A DNA stretch of 64,000 bases from Hyphomicrobium sp. Its GTDB lineage: Bacteria; Pseudomonadota; Alphaproteobacteria; Rhizobiales; Hyphomicrobiaceae. Made by a program: the position numbers and the translations under genes. Positions 44,996-55,370 of the stretch are shown here, piece after piece. The stretch covers positions 62,001 to 126,000 of the forward strand of contig JAKFUV010000004.1 of assembly GCA_021732485.1 (NCBI GenBank), written 5' to 3'. The stretch's first letter is position 1. Every line of letters begins with the position of its first letter. The notes under the pieces are model-generated. The model was not told the DNA's origin. It made no database searches and saw only the letters and a program-made list of their open reading frames with translations.

Positions 44996-45658
44996 CTATT
45001 TCGTCGAGGACGGCAAGCTGGCCAAGTCGTCGATGTACCATTTTTCGGTTTCAACGATGGCGGGATTTTCACCGTTCTCATAAATCCAGCTATCGACCGC
45101 CCATTTTTGACCCGACGCGGTCTCTTTCAAAACCGCAGTCCAATGCGTCCACCCCGAAACGCCGCGCCACAGCTGATCTTTGGCGAAGGGTGTGCCAACG
45201 CTGTGATGTTTCAGGAAGCCGTTATTTTCGAGAACCAGAAGATAGCTCGTTGTGTTGGTCGATTCGTCGACGCAATCCTGCTGGGTCGGATCGCCCGACG
45301 CCTTGAAGTCCATGCCGGCGCGATCGGTGCCGGTCCCGATGGCCTTGCCGACGCGGTTCTCCATCCAGCCGATCGCATAGGCGACGGCGCGCCGCTCCTC
45401 CCCGGCTGTCGCGGCCTTTTTGACCTTCTTGAAAATAGCTTTCAGTTCGGCGATGTCGGCCTCGGCGAAGGTGAACTTAGTTTGGATCTTACAAGTGTAG
45501 CCGTGACAGACAGACACGCGATTCTTAACGGGCGCGTTGACCTTGAAGTCCGCAAAGTGGGTGTCAACCGCGCCGAGCCGCTCGTGTGTGCAGCCGCCTA
45601 AACTGGCCACGACGACCGCCGCCAGCCACGCACACCCAATGCTTCGTTGCCAGCCCAT
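44996..45658 (-). CDS. Predicted lipoprotein of unknown function
   Basis: A 220-residue protein with a signal peptide ending in a lipobox ('VVVASLGGC', Cys near residue 23), then a globular domain with '[10 protein letters not shown]', a Cys pair in '[13 protein letters not shown]', and an aromatic-rich C-terminal half ('[12 protein letters not shown]', '[16 protein letters not shown]'). I know similar unnamed proteins only as Rhizobiales hypotheticals. The start at 45658 was chosen over an ATG seven codons upstream because it keeps a compact signal peptide. Confidence 0.65.
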   Translation of the reverse strand: MGWQRSIGCAWLAAVVVASLGGCTHERLGAVDTHFADFKVNAPVKNRVSVCHGYTCKIQTKFTFAEADIAELKAIFKKVKKAATAGEERRAVAYAIGWMENRVGKAIGTGTDRAGMDFKASGDPTQQDCVDESTNTTSYLLVLENNGFLKHHSVGTPFAKDQLWRGVSGWTHWTAVLKETASGQKWAVDSWIYENGENPAIVETEKWYIDDLASLPSSTK

Positions 45659-45840
45659 GCCGCCCCGCTGTAAACCCATCCAAGCGGCATGGCGTCGTCG
45701 ACGCCCGCACGTCTCAAACTTCGCATAACACTCGACTGATTCGCGTCAAACACCGGCCGCTAAAGCTGATTCGTGCATTGTGGACACGTTGCGCAAAAGC
45801 TCCAGGTCACCAAAGTCCAGCAGGTTTGTTAAAGGTCCGA

Positions 45841-47277
45841 ATGTCTCGCTCAAAACCCATTCATGTCATTGGCGCTGGTCTCGCCGGCTCTGAAGCTGCC
45901 CACCAGATCGCTGCCACTGGCGTTCCGGTCGTGCTCCATGAAATGCGCCCGGGTCGCAGCACGGACGCTCACAAATCGGACGGCTTCGCCGAACTCGTCT
46001 GCTCGAACTCGTTTCGCTCCGACGACTGGGAAAACAATGCCGTCGGACTGCTGCACGAAGAAATGCGTCGCGCCAACTCGCTCATCATGCAGGCAGCCGA
46101 TCGCCACAAACTTCCCGCCGGTGGTGCCCTCGCCGTCGATCGTGACGCCTTTTCCGCAGACGTGACGCGAACGATCGAAGCGCATCCGTTGATCACCGTC
46201 GATCGCCGCGAGGTTGGAGGCTTGCCGCCGCTCGATTGGCCGAATGTGATCGTCGCGACCGGACCACTCACCTCGCCAGCGCTGAGCAGCGCCATAGCCG
46301 AACTGACCGGCGAAGGAGCCCTGGCATTTTTTGACGCCATCGCGCCGGTCATTCATCGCGACAGCGTCGATACGTCGATTGCGTGGTTTCAATCGCGTTA
46401 CGACAAGGCCGGACCAGGCGGCACCGGCGCCGACTATCTCAACTGCCCGATGGACAAGGACCAGTACAACGGCTTCGTCGATGCACTATTGGCTGGCGAT
46501 AAAACCGTTTTCAAGGAGTGGGAAGCGTCAACGCCCTACTTCGACGGCTGTCTGCCCGTCGAAGTGATGGCCGAGCGCGGTCGCGAGACCTTGCGCTTTG
46601 GGCCGATGAAACCTGTCGGTCTTGATGATCCGCGAACCGGCCGCTGGCCTTACGCCGTGGTGCAATTGCGCCAGGATAACGCGCTCGGCACGCTTTGGAA
46701 CATGGTCGGCTTTCAGACCAAGCTCAAGCACGCCGAACAGGTGCGCATTTTCCGCATGATTCCGGGTTTGGAAAATGCCGAGTTCGCACGCCTCGGTGGG
46801 CTGCATCGCAACACATATTTGAATTCGCCGAAACTGCTGGATCGCACGTTGCGTTTGCAGGTCGATCCGCGATTGCGCTTTGCCGGACAGATCACCGGCG
46901 TCGAAGGCTATATCGAGAGCGCCGCGATCGGGCTCCTTGCCGGTCGCTTTGCGGCAGCCGACGCGCTTGATCGCCGTCTCGTCGGCCCGCCACCGACAAC
47001 CGCGCTCGGGGCGCTGCTCGATCACATCACCGGGGGCCACTTGATCGCCGACGACGCAAATCGCGGCGGCGGGCGCTCATTCCAGCCGATGAACATCAAC
47101 TACGGTCTCATCCCTGATCTCAGCGCCGCGCCGACGCACGACGCGGACGGCAAAAAGCTCAAAGGCACGGAGCGCGGACGTGCCAAGAAGCAGGCGATGT
47201 CGCGCCGCGCGCTGGTAGATCTGGCTGTCTGGCTTGATACGATCAGCGATCCGTCCCATCGCCAACCGGCGGCCTGA
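45841..47277 (+). CDS. trmFO: tRNA (uracil-54-C5)-methyltransferase, folate/FAD-dependent
   Basis: A 478-residue flavoenzyme that makes ribothymidine-54 in tRNA, taking carbon from methylene-tetrahydrofolate and electrons from FADH2. The FAD motif '[12 protein letters not shown]' starts at residue 9. '[25 protein letters not shown]', read as two adjoining parts, holds a conserved Cys, and '[17 protein letters not shown]' is at the C-terminal domain. AAAGG lies six bases before the ATG. The last 35 bases overlap the convergent SGNH hydrolase gene. Confidence 0.97.
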   Translation: MSRSKPIHVIGAGLAGSEAAHQIAATGVPVVLHEMRPGRSTDAHKSDGFAELVCSNSFRSDDWENNAVGLLHEEMRRANSLIMQAADRHKLPAGGALAVDRDAFSADVTRTIEAHPLITVDRREVGGLPPLDWPNVIVATGPLTSPALSSAIAELTGEGALAFFDAIAPVIHRDSVDTSIAWFQSRYDKAGPGGTGADYLNCPMDKDQYNGFVDALLAGDKTVFKEWEASTPYFDGCLPVEVMAERGRETLRFGPMKPVGLDDPRTGRWPYAVVQLRQDNALGTLWNMVGFQTKLKHAEQVRIFRMIPGLENAEFARLGGLHRNTYLNSPKLLDRTLRLQVDPRLRFAGQITGVEGYIESAAIGLLAGRFAAADALDRRLVGPPPTTALGALLDHITGGHLIADDANRGGGRSFQPMNINYGLIPDLSAAPTHDADGKKLKGTERGRAKKQAMSRRALVDLAVWLDTISDPSHRQPAA

Positions 47278-49549
47278 ACGGCTGGCGCACTTCGACGTTG
47301 GGTGGCACGCCGGGACTCGCTGGCGACTCGGCGTCCTGCGGCACGACAGGTGGCGCAGCGATCTCATTATTGACGGCCGCACTGGCGCTCGGTGGACCAG
47401 GCGTTTCGATCGCTGGCGGCAACTCATCGCGCGATGCGCCGCCGGGTTCGGAAAGCGCACCAGTCGAGGACGGCGCTGGCGATGCTCCAGCATCGGGCAC
47501 TGTTTTCATTTCAGGGGCCGCCGACTGTCCTATCGTCGTGTCAGGCGCTGCGGGCGCTGCGGCCGGCTCGGGGCCGAGAGCGCCGGGTTCTTCAGCTGCC
47601 GGTGGCAGCGGGATCTGCGTCGCAACATAGGGGTCGGGCTCCGGCCCTTGGCCATACTTGGTCAACACAGCGCGGGCTTTGTCGGCAACCGCATCCGCAA
47701 TCGCAGCATGACCTTCTGCCGTCGGATGAAACGAACCTGAGTAGGTCGCGGCGAGAAGCAGCTGAAAAGAGGCCAGCGTGTCGAACTTTAAAACCTTTTG
47801 CAACAACGAGGCGGCGACGTGGAAATTGCCGGTCATGAAGCCATCGTTGGGCGTGCGAAACCAACGCTTGCGTGAGGCGTAAGCAGGGTAATCTGCGGGG
47901 TTGTAGGGCTTCCAAACACCGTCGATCTTGCGCGGCAAGCGCAGTTCGTCAGCAGGGTTCGTTCCGTCATCCGACCAACCCGAACAGATGCCCCTGTCGA
48001 TGAACGAGCGGCGGTGCGTTTCGACGAAGGTCCAGCCGTACTTCTCGGAGCTTTCCCGCATCTGCCGATGCAGTTTGTCGGCAACCCACGTGCCCTCGCG
48101 CAGTTTCTGCTCGCTCAATTGAAAGTCAGCGACGACCTCCATGCCGGCGCGGCCGTCCTTGCAGGTTTCGCTGCCATCGCCAGCCAGCGCCAGTCCTGGA
48201 TAACTGGCGAGGACGATGCGGTCGCTTTCATCCCAAGGCACGTACAGGAGTGAGTGGATCGCCCGGTTGAGCGATTTGTAGCGGGCATCCAAGTGCGATA
48301 ATTGCTGCGTGGCTTCACTTTGGCCGTGGAGTTCGCCAATCCAGCCGCCGAGCTGGCGCAAGGTGGATTCACTCGACAGCACGGCATTGGCGACGAGGCG
48401 CGAGAAGCCGATGTCGTTTCCGCCGACCGACAACAGCATCAAATCGATCTTGCGCGCATCGTCTTTCGGGCATTTGCGCAAGACAAGCCCGCCCTTCAGC
48501 TCCGGAATTTCGCCGTTGATGTGATAGGCCTCCGGAAGGTCCATCGGCTGGGCATCACGCTTGCCGCATTGCGCTTCCGCCACGGCCGAAATTTGCGACA
48601 GAACCGGCGGGTTCGGCACCCACTCGTTACCTTTGTAGCGCAGGAATAATCCGGCCGTGACCTCCGCGCCTGAGCACGACACTCCAACGAACGTGACGGC
48701 GCGATGCGGGTCCTCGATCGAGAGCTGCAACGCGGCGCGCAATTGATGCGAGTACAGCGAGCGATGACAGGCCTGATCCAGCCAGCGGGCATTCTCGGAA
48801 ATGAAGGGCTTGTCGCCAATCTGCTTCCAATCGCCGATGCGGGCCGGAAACCCTGATAAATCGCCGGACTTTGCGTTGCCGTAATTGGCACTCCGGTCGC
48901 GCGAGAAGCGCACCGGAATATCGGGATTGCCCTCACCCGACGCAAAACTATCACCCATCGCTGCAACCAAAATATCGCGAACCTTGATGTCCGTTGCAGC
49001 CACCGCCCGGCCACCAATCTCGACCGTGACAGTCATTGCACCTGGATAGGGGACTTCAAATTCAACCGTTTCGTTGCAAGGCTGAACGATGGCGTCGCCG
49101 CGCGGCGCGCTGCCGCCTTTCGGTGCAGTCAGCCAGGTGCACGTCAAGTTGGCTGCGTCCTCGATACCGGCGATGTCAGCCACGACGACGTGGTTCTTTG
49201 GATTCATATAGTCGTCGTAGTCGGGGCACGTGTAGCGATTGGAGGTCCAATTCCAGCAGGTTTTTCGATACATCGTCGCAGCCCAGCCATCCTCATGGCG
49301 GCGCTGGAGAGCATGTTCTGCGGCAAGGACCGGTGCTGCTAATTCGGACTGAGTCAGAGAGTTGTAGGTCGCTCGGTGCACTTCGGTGTCTGCGGAATCT
49401 CTAAAAAATCGAAACGGATTCTCGACGCGCCAGCGAATAGCGGCCGTTTCCGCTGCCGCTGGCTGTGCATCAGCGACCAACATCGCCGAGGTGGCGATCA
49501 GGCCCGCGATCACGCTGCGCATCGCAGTCCGTGTCAATCTCCCGGCCAT
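47243..49549 (-). CDS. Secreted SGNH/GDSL hydrolase-like protein with Pro/Ala-rich tail
   Basis: A 768-residue exported protein: signal peptide (residues 1-33), a beta-rich N-terminal domain with several Cys, then an SGNH hydrolase domain. Block I 'GDSFASGEG' has the catalytic Ser (residue 201), block III is 'SVGGNDIGF', and block V has the catalytic His in 'SFHPTAEGH'. The Asp usually three residues before that His is Gly here. A large part lies between blocks, and the last 120 residues are Pro/Ala/Ser-rich and probably disordered. The substrate (ester, lipid or glycan) is unknown. GAGG precedes the ATG by seven bases. The gene sits inside an otherwise conserved housekeeping block. Confidence 0.8.
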   Translation of the reverse strand: MAGRLTRTAMRSVIAGLIATSAMLVADAQPAAAETAAIRWRVENPFRFFRDSADTEVHRATYNSLTQSELAAPVLAAEHALQRRHEDGWAATMYRKTCWNWTSNRYTCPDYDDYMNPKNHVVVADIAGIEDAANLTCTWLTAPKGGSAPRGDAIVQPCNETVEFEVPYPGAMTVTVEIGGRAVAATDIKVRDILVAAMGDSFASGEGNPDIPVRFSRDRSANYGNAKSGDLSGFPARIGDWKQIGDKPFISENARWLDQACHRSLYSHQLRAALQLSIEDPHRAVTFVGVSCSGAEVTAGLFLRYKGNEWVPNPPVLSQISAVAEAQCGKRDAQPMDLPEAYHINGEIPELKGGLVLRKCPKDDARKIDLMLLSVGGNDIGFSRLVANAVLSSESTLRQLGGWIGELHGQSEATQQLSHLDARYKSLNRAIHSLLYVPWDESDRIVLASYPGLALAGDGSETCKDGRAGMEVVADFQLSEQKLREGTWVADKLHRQMRESSEKYGWTFVETHRRSFIDRGICSGWSDDGTNPADELRLPRKIDGVWKPYNPADYPAYASRKRWFRTPNDGFMTGNFHVAASLLQKVLKFDTLASFQLLLAATYSGSFHPTAEGHAAIADAVADKARAVLTKYGQGPEPDPYVATQIPLPPAAEEPGALGPEPAAAPAAPDTTIGQSAAPEMKTVPDAGASPAPSSTGALSEPGGASRDELPPAIETPGPPSASAAVNNEIAAPPVVPQDAESPASPGVPPNVEVRQPFRPPVGDGTDR

Positions 49550-49564
49550 TCGTTCCCTCTTCGT

Positions 49565-50428
49565 TTAAAGCCGTCGCCGCAGATGCGCCCCAGCAATCCG
49601 TGCGACGCGCGTCAGCGGGACAATCTCCGCGATATCGCGAAGCGGATCATGATCAAGTCTCTGCAAAGCCTTCAAATAGGGCTCTACGACGGCAACCGGC
49701 AGCATAGCTGTCATGACCCCAGCCCGATCACGACCCATGTCCGCAAGAACGACGCGCAAATCGTCGACACAAGCCCGAGACATTACAACGATATCGGCCA
49801 GCTCAGCTCGCCAGTCTCGCGCGCTGGCCAGCGTCAACCAATCAGCTCTCGGCGGAAAAGGTTCCCGCCCACGAGACAGCGAACGCGCCAAAGTCGTGGC
49901 GATACGCGCTAAACCATAACCTCGGCCTGCCGACTGCACGGCGCGCGCCAACAGCGGCTTTGGCGCACAGCCAAGAACGCGAGCGGCGACGTCAAACATG
50001 ACGCCTTCGGTAAGGTCCAGTTCGAGCGACAACGCGTCATGACTTGCCGGTGGGTCCGCATAGAGACGGTGCGCGTGGACGTCCAGCATGTCCAGCAGAC
50101 GTTCGGGCGATAAGCGATAGCGCTGAACGACGCCGGTCACGGCATCGGCAATCGGATGACCGGTCTTTTCGCCGCGCGCGCCACTGTCGAGAGCGTCACG
50201 CCACCATTGAAACCGAATCTCGCCGAGCATCGGTTCGCTCACCGTCTCACCGATGCGATGGAGTTCACCACTGAACGCTGCCAGCGCTATCAGATCGTCA
50301 CGTGCGGCGCGCGGCGCCAACAATGCCGATAGGTAGCGGTCGATTTCATAACGTCGTGCGGTCGTTCTAATCTGATCACGGGCTGTGGCGTGCGCGGCCG
50401 GATCGATCGAGTCTAACGCGTCACTCAT
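49565..50428 (-). CDS. Squalene/phytoene synthase-fold protein, NDUFAF6-like
   Basis: A 287-residue all-helical protein of the isoprenoid head-to-head synthase fold. The first Asp-rich motif expected in real squalene or phytoene synthases is replaced by 'FSGELHRIGE', and only 'EIRFQWWRDALD' of the family core is strong. Members of this group in alphaproteobacteria are homologues of mitochondrial NDUFAF6, a complex I assembly factor, and are probably not prenyl synthases. The ATG at 50428 is taken because it precedes the conserved region. It follows the Mth938 and secF genes on the same strand. Confidence 0.8.
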   Translation of the reverse strand: MSDALDSIDPAAHATARDQIRTTARRYEIDRYLSALLAPRAARDDLIALAAFSGELHRIGETVSEPMLGEIRFQWWRDALDSGARGEKTGHPIADAVTGVVQRYRLSPERLLDMLDVHAHRLYADPPASHDALSLELDLTEGVMFDVAARVLGCAPKPLLARAVQSAGRGYGLARIATTLARSLSRGREPFPPRADWLTLASARDWRAELADIVVMSRACVDDLRVVLADMGRDRAGVMTAMLPVAVVEPYLKALQRLDHDPLRDIAEIVPLTRVARIAGAHLRRRL

Positions 50429-50496
50429 AACTGAGTATCCAACACCGCGCCCCCGCATGACGACGCCGGACCCTAACGCCGCAATCGCCGGCAACG

Positions 50497-50874
50497 TCAC
50501 GGCACCGCCAGCAGCGCCGCACCGACATGGCGACGTTCCGCCAGCAAAATGTTGTACGTACGCGCAGCTGCGCCAGTGCTCATCACTTCAAGACCGATAC
50601 CTGCATTCGCGAAAGCTTTGACCACCGGCTCGGGCGGCCACGCCTGCAAAACGCCGGTACCGAGCAGCAGCACGCCAGGTGGCGTCAATTCGCTGAGCGG
50701 TAAAGCGAGCATCGCCGCCGTCATGTTTTCGACCGTCGTTGCCGCCCACGCATAAACGCCGCTCGGCATGCACAGGATCGATCCCTTGTGACTCATATCG
50801 GCGAAGCGAAAGCCACCGTTTCCGTAAGCCGTAACGGAAGCCTCTGCGGGATAACGGGCAATGATGTCCGCCAT
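50497..50874 (-). CDS. Mth938-like domain protein (NDUFAF3 homologue)
   Basis: A 125-residue single-domain protein. It has 'VTAYGNGGFRFADMSHKGSIL' (as adjoining strands), 'LLLGTGVLQAWPPEPV' and 'GIGLEVMSTGAAARTYNILL', the Mth938 fold pattern. Mitochondrial NDUFAF3, a complex I assembly factor, is the eukaryotic member, and its linkage to secDF genes in alphaproteobacteria is known. The ATG at 50874 has GAGGGC nine bases upstream. Confidence 0.88.
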   Translation of the reverse strand: MADIIARYPAEASVTAYGNGGFRFADMSHKGSILCMPSGVYAWAATTVENMTAAMLALPLSELTPPGVLLLGTGVLQAWPPEPVVKAFANAGIGLEVMSTGAAARTYNILLAERRHVGAALLAVP

Positions 50875-50918
50875 ATCCACTGCCCTCGCCAACCTTCAGG
50901 TTCAAGCCAGAGCCGCAC

Positions 50919-51881
50919 CTAAGCCCTGCCAGCCGAAACGCCCTTCGCCGCCGCGTCGCTCCAATCGCGCTTGACGCCGAGATAACCGAGCAACGGCGCG
51001 GCAATGAAGATCGACGAGTAGGTGCCGATGATAACGCCAAGCAACATCGCAAAGTTGAAATTGCGAATGACTTCGCCGCCGAAGATGTACAGCGCCAACA
51101 ACACCGCAATCGCCGTGACCCCGGTCAAAATCGTTCGCGACAGCGTCTCGTTGATCGACAAATCGAGCAACGCATTCAAGTCCATCTTTTTGAACTTGCG
51201 CAAATTCTCACGAATTCGGTCTGACACGACGACTGTATCGTTGACGGAATATCCAAGGATGGTCAGCAGAGCCGCGACAGTCGACAGATCAAATTCAAAC
51301 TGAAACAGTGAAAAGATCCCGACGGTCACGAGCACGTCGTGCGTCAACGCCAACACGGCGCCGAGAGCGAATTGCCACTCGAAGCGAAACCAAACGTAGC
51401 ACACGATGGCAAGAATACCGGCCGCCACGGCGATAAAACCTGTTGTTCGCAGTTCGCTGGAGACAGCCGGGCCGACCACCTCAACGCGTCGTTGCGTATA
51501 GCCGGTGCCGACCGCATCGATGACTTTCTTTAAAGCCACTTGCTGCGCCGCGTCGCCACCTGGCTGTTCTTCAATGCGGATCAACACGTCGGAGGGGCCA
51601 CCAAACGCCTGGATCTGCGCGCCGCCTAATCCGAGCTGGCCGAGCTTATTGCGGAGCGCGCTGACGTCAGCCGTGCCGTTGGTCGCCTGCAGCTCGATCA
51701 TCGAGCCGCCTTTAAAATCGACGCCGTAGTTCAAACCTCGCGTTGCAAACAGCGCCATCGATATCAGCATCGCGACAATCGACAAACCGACCGCAAGATC
51801 GCGATACTTCATGAACGGCAGCCGCAAGTCATGCGGGAAGAAGTCGAACCCTTTGAAGTTTGGGATTAATCGCATCAACAC
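50919..51881 (-). CDS. secF: Protein translocase subunit SecF
   Basis: A 320-residue membrane protein of the SecDF complex that uses the proton gradient to pull proteins across after SecA. It has six helices, 'NYGVDFKGGSMIEL' at the first periplasmic domain, and 'ILGYSVNDTVVVSDRIREN' at helix 4-5. It probably starts with GTG, with AGGAG ten bases upstream; an ATG two codons in is possible. It follows secD by 13 bases. Confidence 0.96.
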   Translation of the reverse strand: MLMRLIPNFKGFDFFPHDLRLPFMKYRDLAVGLSIVAMLISMALFATRGLNYGVDFKGGSMIELQATNGTADVSALRNKLGQLGLGGAQIQAFGGPSDVLIRIEEQPGGDAAQQVALKKVIDAVGTGYTQRRVEVVGPAVSSELRTTGFIAVAAGILAIVCYVWFRFEWQFALGAVLALTHDVLVTVGIFSLFQFEFDLSTVAALLTILGYSVNDTVVVSDRIRENLRKFKKMDLNALLDLSINETLSRTILTGVTAIAVLLALYIFGGEVIRNFNFAMLLGVIIGTYSSIFIAAPLLGYLGVKRDWSDAAAKGVSAGRA

Positions 51882-51894
51882 GGACGTTCGTCTC

Positions 51895-53514
51895 CTAAAC
51901 CGGTATTTCGAGCGGGCCGCGGCCCTTAGGCTGAGCTTTCAGCCACAATGAGATCAGCAGTCTGACGACGGTGACGGAGGCGAAGATCGACGTCAGAATG
52001 CCGAGCGTCAGCGTCACGGCGAAACCGCGGATCGGGCCGGAGCCGAGCCAGAACATGATGATGGCACAGCATAGCGTCGTCAGCTGTGAGTCGGCGATTG
52101 TGATGAAGGCGCGCGAAAAGCCAGCATCGATGGCGGCGATCGGCGTTTTGCCGGCGCGCAACTCCTCGCGGATGCGTTCGTAGATCAGCACGTTGGCATC
52201 GACCGCCATGGCGACGCCAAGTACCAAACCGGCGATGCCCGGCAACGTGAGTGTTGAGCCAATCAACGTCATCAGCGCCAACGTCAAGATCAAGTGCACG
52301 ATCAGTCCGACGCACGCGAAGATGCCGAACGTGCCGTAGGCCAAGATGGTCAACACGATGACGGCGATGCCACCGATGATGCCCGCTGTTTGACCGGCCG
52401 AAATACTGTCGGCACCGAGCGATGGCCCGACCGTGCGCTCTTCGACGATGGTGAGCTTGGTCGGCAGGGCGCCGGAGCGCAATTGCACAGCGAGCGTGTT
52501 GGTGCTTTCGACGGTGAAATTGCCGGAGATTTGCCCAGAACCTCCAAGGATCGGCTCGCGAATTACGGGCGCGGACAACACCTTGTCATCGAGGACAATC
52601 GCAAACGGGCGGCCGATATTATCCTTCGTGAATGATCCAAACTTGACGGCGCCCTTCTGATTGAAGCGGAAATTGATCACGGCCTCGCCATTTCGCGAGT
52701 CAAAGCCTGGCTGCGCATCCACCAAATCCTCGCCCTGCACAACGGGGATTTCGCGCAGCAGGAAATCCCCGCCCTCCGATGCTTCGCCAGGATAAACTTT
52801 ATAACCGGCAGGCGCAGACGTCAGCTTTGCATCTTCAGCCGATGTCGATGGATGCACTTCATGGAATGTCAGCTTCGCCGTCTCGCCGATCAGACGCTTG
52901 AGTTCGCCGGTTTCCTTCAGTCCCGGGAACTGGATCAAAATGCGATCCGTGCCCTGTCGCACGACACTCGATTCCGATGTCCCGAGATTGTTAATTCGGC
53001 GATTGACGGTTTCAATGGACGACGATGCCGCGTTCAAGACGCGCGCTTTCATGCCCTGGTTACTTGGCTTGAGCGTGATGGTGTTTGGATCGGTGCCGGG
53101 TTCGACATCGATATCCTGGCCACTACTGCCAAGAATGGCGTTGCCGACGGGTTGGATCAACTTGCGCAGCTCGGTTAAAGCCACCTCGCGATCTTCCGGC
53201 TTTAAAAGTTTGACTTGCAGTTGGCCGCCCTGAACGCCAAGACCTGAAAAACCTAACTTGGCATCACGCAAAGTTTTACGCGCGCTGTCACGCAAATTGT
53301 TCAGCCAATCCTTGCGGATCTCTTCCTGATCCATGGCCAGCAGCAGATGCGCGCCGCCTTGCAAGTCGAGACCGAGCGGCAACTGTTTTTTTGGCAGGAA
53401 CGTCGGCCAGGCCGCCACCGTCTCTTTTGACAAGAAGTTGGGCGACGCGATGACGACGCCTGCAAGGCATGTCAGCAATATCGCAAGAACCTTCCAGCGC
53501 GCGAAATACAGCAT
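51895..53514 (-). CDS. secD: Protein translocase subunit SecD
   Basis: A 539-residue partner of SecF: one N-terminal helix, a large periplasmic P1 domain, and five further helices. Signatures are 'LGLDLQGGAHLLL', 'ETVNRRINNLGTSESSVVRQG' (two adjoining strands), and 'MAVDANVLIYERIREELRAG' in helix 4-5 with the proton-path Asp. It lies between yajC and secF as usual. Confidence 0.97.
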   Translation of the reverse strand: MLYFARWKVLAILLTCLAGVVIASPNFLSKETVAAWPTFLPKKQLPLGLDLQGGAHLLLAMDQEEIRKDWLNNLRDSARKTLRDAKLGFSGLGVQGGQLQVKLLKPEDREVALTELRKLIQPVGNAILGSSGQDIDVEPGTDPNTITLKPSNQGMKARVLNAASSSIETVNRRINNLGTSESSVVRQGTDRILIQFPGLKETGELKRLIGETAKLTFHEVHPSTSAEDAKLTSAPAGYKVYPGEASEGGDFLLREIPVVQGEDLVDAQPGFDSRNGEAVINFRFNQKGAVKFGSFTKDNIGRPFAIVLDDKVLSAPVIREPILGGSGQISGNFTVESTNTLAVQLRSGALPTKLTIVEERTVGPSLGADSISAGQTAGIIGGIAVIVLTILAYGTFGIFACVGLIVHLILTLALMTLIGSTLTLPGIAGLVLGVAMAVDANVLIYERIREELRAGKTPIAAIDAGFSRAFITIADSQLTTLCCAIIMFWLGSGPIRGFAVTLTLGILTSIFASVTVVRLLISLWLKAQPKGRGPLEIPV

Positions 53515-53621
53515 AAGGTTTAGGTCTCGTCGGTCTGAAGCCTGGGTCTGAAGTTTGGCTTTTGAAATAGCAAAAGAATACGCATTTGCTGTCTATGAGA
53601 TCAGCACGAATTCGGCGGTCG

Positions 53622-53957
53622 TCAGGTGGCGTCCTTCACAGGTTCGCCTTTCGAGCGGACATCCATCAACGTACTCTTGATGATGCGCACTTTGAGATTG
53701 TCGGCCAGCTCGACTTCGATTTCATCGCTGGTATCGGAAACTTTTGTCACCTTGCCGACCATGCCGCCAGACGTGATGACCGTGTCGCCGCGGCGGACGG
53801 CACTCATGCGTTCGCGGTGTTCCTTGGCGCGCTGCGACTGTGGGCGGATGAGAAAGAAATAGAAGATCACCAGCATCAGCAGCATCGGCACCAGCAGACC
53901 GCCCATGGGGTCAAGACCGGGAGCTGCGGTTTGCGCGAAAGCAGGCGTAACAAACAT
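53622..53957 (-). CDS. yajC: Preprotein translocase subunit YajC
   Basis: A 111-residue single-helix membrane protein associated with SecDF. The helix 'LLVPMLLMLVIFYFFLIRPQ' followed by 'QRAKEHRERMSAVRRGDTVIT' is the family signature. The ATG at 53957 has AAGGA nine bases upstream; the longer frame beyond it is not supported. Confidence 0.95.
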   Translation of the reverse strand: MFVTPAFAQTAAPGLDPMGGLLVPMLLMLVIFYFFLIRPQSQRAKEHRERMSAVRRGDTVITSGGMVGKVTKVSDTSDEIEVELADNLKVRIIKSTLMDVRSKGEPVKDAT

Positions 53958-54191
53958 AAACGGGGTCCTTCTCGACGTACCTCGGCTACAACGAACATGC
54001 CCCATAACCCGGATTCGGGTCACGGGGCGCCGCCGACCAATTTCGGCCGGACTATAGTGTTCGCGGGCCGGTTTGCAACCTTACATGGCCGTCACTTTTG
54101 GCCGCTGATGGGCCATCGCCGACTTGGCTTCAGCGTCTGCAATGCTTAAAGAGCCTTGCCGCCGCCGCCGAAGAAAGGCCGAAGTCAAACG

Positions 54192-55073
54192 ATGCCGCAC
54201 ACCGACCAAACGTCCGAGACAGGCGACACGCCGTCGATTGCCGCACTGCTCGAACGAATTGCCAGCGCGCTCGAGCGCCTCAGTCCGAACGCTGATCGCA
54301 GCGTTGACTTCACCTCGGCGGAGGCTTTCGTCTGGCACGGTGATGGCGCCTTTTTCCAGCCGGTGGCTCACGTCAATCGCATTCCGCTCGAAATGCTCAA
54401 AGGCATCGACCGAACGGCGGCAACGCTGCTCGACAATACGCGCCGGTTCGCGTCCGGGCTTGCCGCCAACAACGCCTTGCTGTGGGGCGCTCGCGGCATG
54501 GGCAAATCGAGTTTGGTGAAAGCCGCCCACGCCGAGGCGGCGCGGACAGCGCCATCATTGAAGCTCATCGAAATTCACCGCGAAGATATCGCGACCCTGC
54601 CAGCATGCCTCGCTCAACTGCGGACCGCCGCTTTTCGCTTTCTGGTATTTTGCGACGACCTGTCGTTCGACAAGGACGACACCCACTATAAATCGCTGAA
54701 GGCCGTACTTGAAGGCGGCATCGAAGGGCGGCCAGAAAACGTGCTGTTTTACGCCACGTCCAACCGGCGGCACTTGATGCCGCGCGAGATGATCGACAAC
54801 GAGCGCTCTACCGCCATAACGCCGGGAGAAGCGATTGAAGAAAAAGTCTCGCTATCGGACCGCTTCGGCTTGTGGCTTGGCTTTCATAACGCCAGTCAGG
54901 ACGACTATCTCGCGATGGTTCGCACTTACGCCGCACACTATCAACTCGACGTCGCCGATGGGATTCTTATCCCTGATGCGCTGGAATGGGCCACGACGCG
55001 CGGAGCGCGCTCAGGCCGCGTCGCATGGCAATTCATCAACGACCTTGCCGGGCGATTAGGTAAAGCGATCTGA
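54192..55073 (+). CDS. DUF815 family AAA+ ATPase
   Basis: A 293-residue P-loop ATPase. Walker A 'GARGMGKSS' is near residue 100, Walker B 'RFLVFCDDLSF' near 155, and the sensor-type 'LFYATSNRRHLMP' follows. Conserved 'NERSTAITPGEAIEEKVSLSDRFGLWL', recognised in two parts, is specific to DUF815. The cellular role of the family is not established. It is divergent from yajC, with nlpD converging on it across a palindrome-rich gap. Confidence 0.88.
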   Translation: MPHTDQTSETGDTPSIAALLERIASALERLSPNADRSVDFTSAEAFVWHGDGAFFQPVAHVNRIPLEMLKGIDRTAATLLDNTRRFASGLAANNALLWGARGMGKSSLVKAAHAEAARTAPSLKLIEIHREDIATLPACLAQLRTAAFRFLVFCDDLSFDKDDTHYKSLKAVLEGGIEGRPENVLFYATSNRRHLMPREMIDNERSTAITPGEAIEEKVSLSDRFGLWLGFHNASQDDYLAMVRTYAAHYQLDVADGILIPDALEWATTRGARSGRVAWQFINDLAGRLGKAI

Positions 55074-55097
55074 GCTTTCTTGATTGGTTTCTCCATA

Positions 55098-55208
55098 CTG
55101 GCGGCCGGCTCGCGGAACTGTTTTTACTTTGCGCGAGCGACTCCGCTGGCGCAGAGCCGCATTTTATTTGGCACTGGCGACTCGCGTTCCGCGAGCCGGC
55201 CGCCAGTG
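55098..55208. repeat. Perfect 22-bp inverted repeat with 67-base spacer
   Basis: The 22 bases at 55098-55119 are the exact reverse complement of 55187-55208. The arms are GC-rich and begin ACTGGCGGCC. The spacer is less GC-rich at its edges. The element lies 24 bases after the DUF815 ATPase stop and outside any gene. Confidence 0.9.
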
Positions 55209-55259
55209 CGGTGCTCCGGCGCGCGCGGCCGGCTCCGCGCAAGCGGAGTCGCGCGCGCC
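55132..55259. repeat. Second, interleaved inverted repeat (15 of 16 bases) plus local hairpin
   Basis: The 16 bases at 55132-55147 match the reverse complement of 55244-55259 at 15 positions. The left arm lies inside the spacer of the 22-bp repeat and the right arm outside it, so the two long pairings are interleaved. The right arm also forms a local hairpin (GGCTCCGC-gcaa-GCGGAGTC, 55232-55251). Confidence 0.8.
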
Positions 55260-55262
55260 CAG

Positions 55263-55292
55263 AAAAAAGACCGGGCCTTGCGGTCCGGTCTT
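55263..55292 (-). terminator. Rho-independent terminator of the nlpD transcript
   Basis: An 11-bp stem with one G-T pair (55267-55277 with 55282-55292) and a four-base loop. On the reverse strand it runs into six T residues, 80 bases after the nlpD stop. Confidence 0.85.
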
Positions 55293-55370
55293 CAAGCTTC
55301 CCTCATGCTTCGCGCGCGGCGAACTTTTAAATCAAAACCCGGTCCAAGTATTGATGTCGGACCGTTGGTT

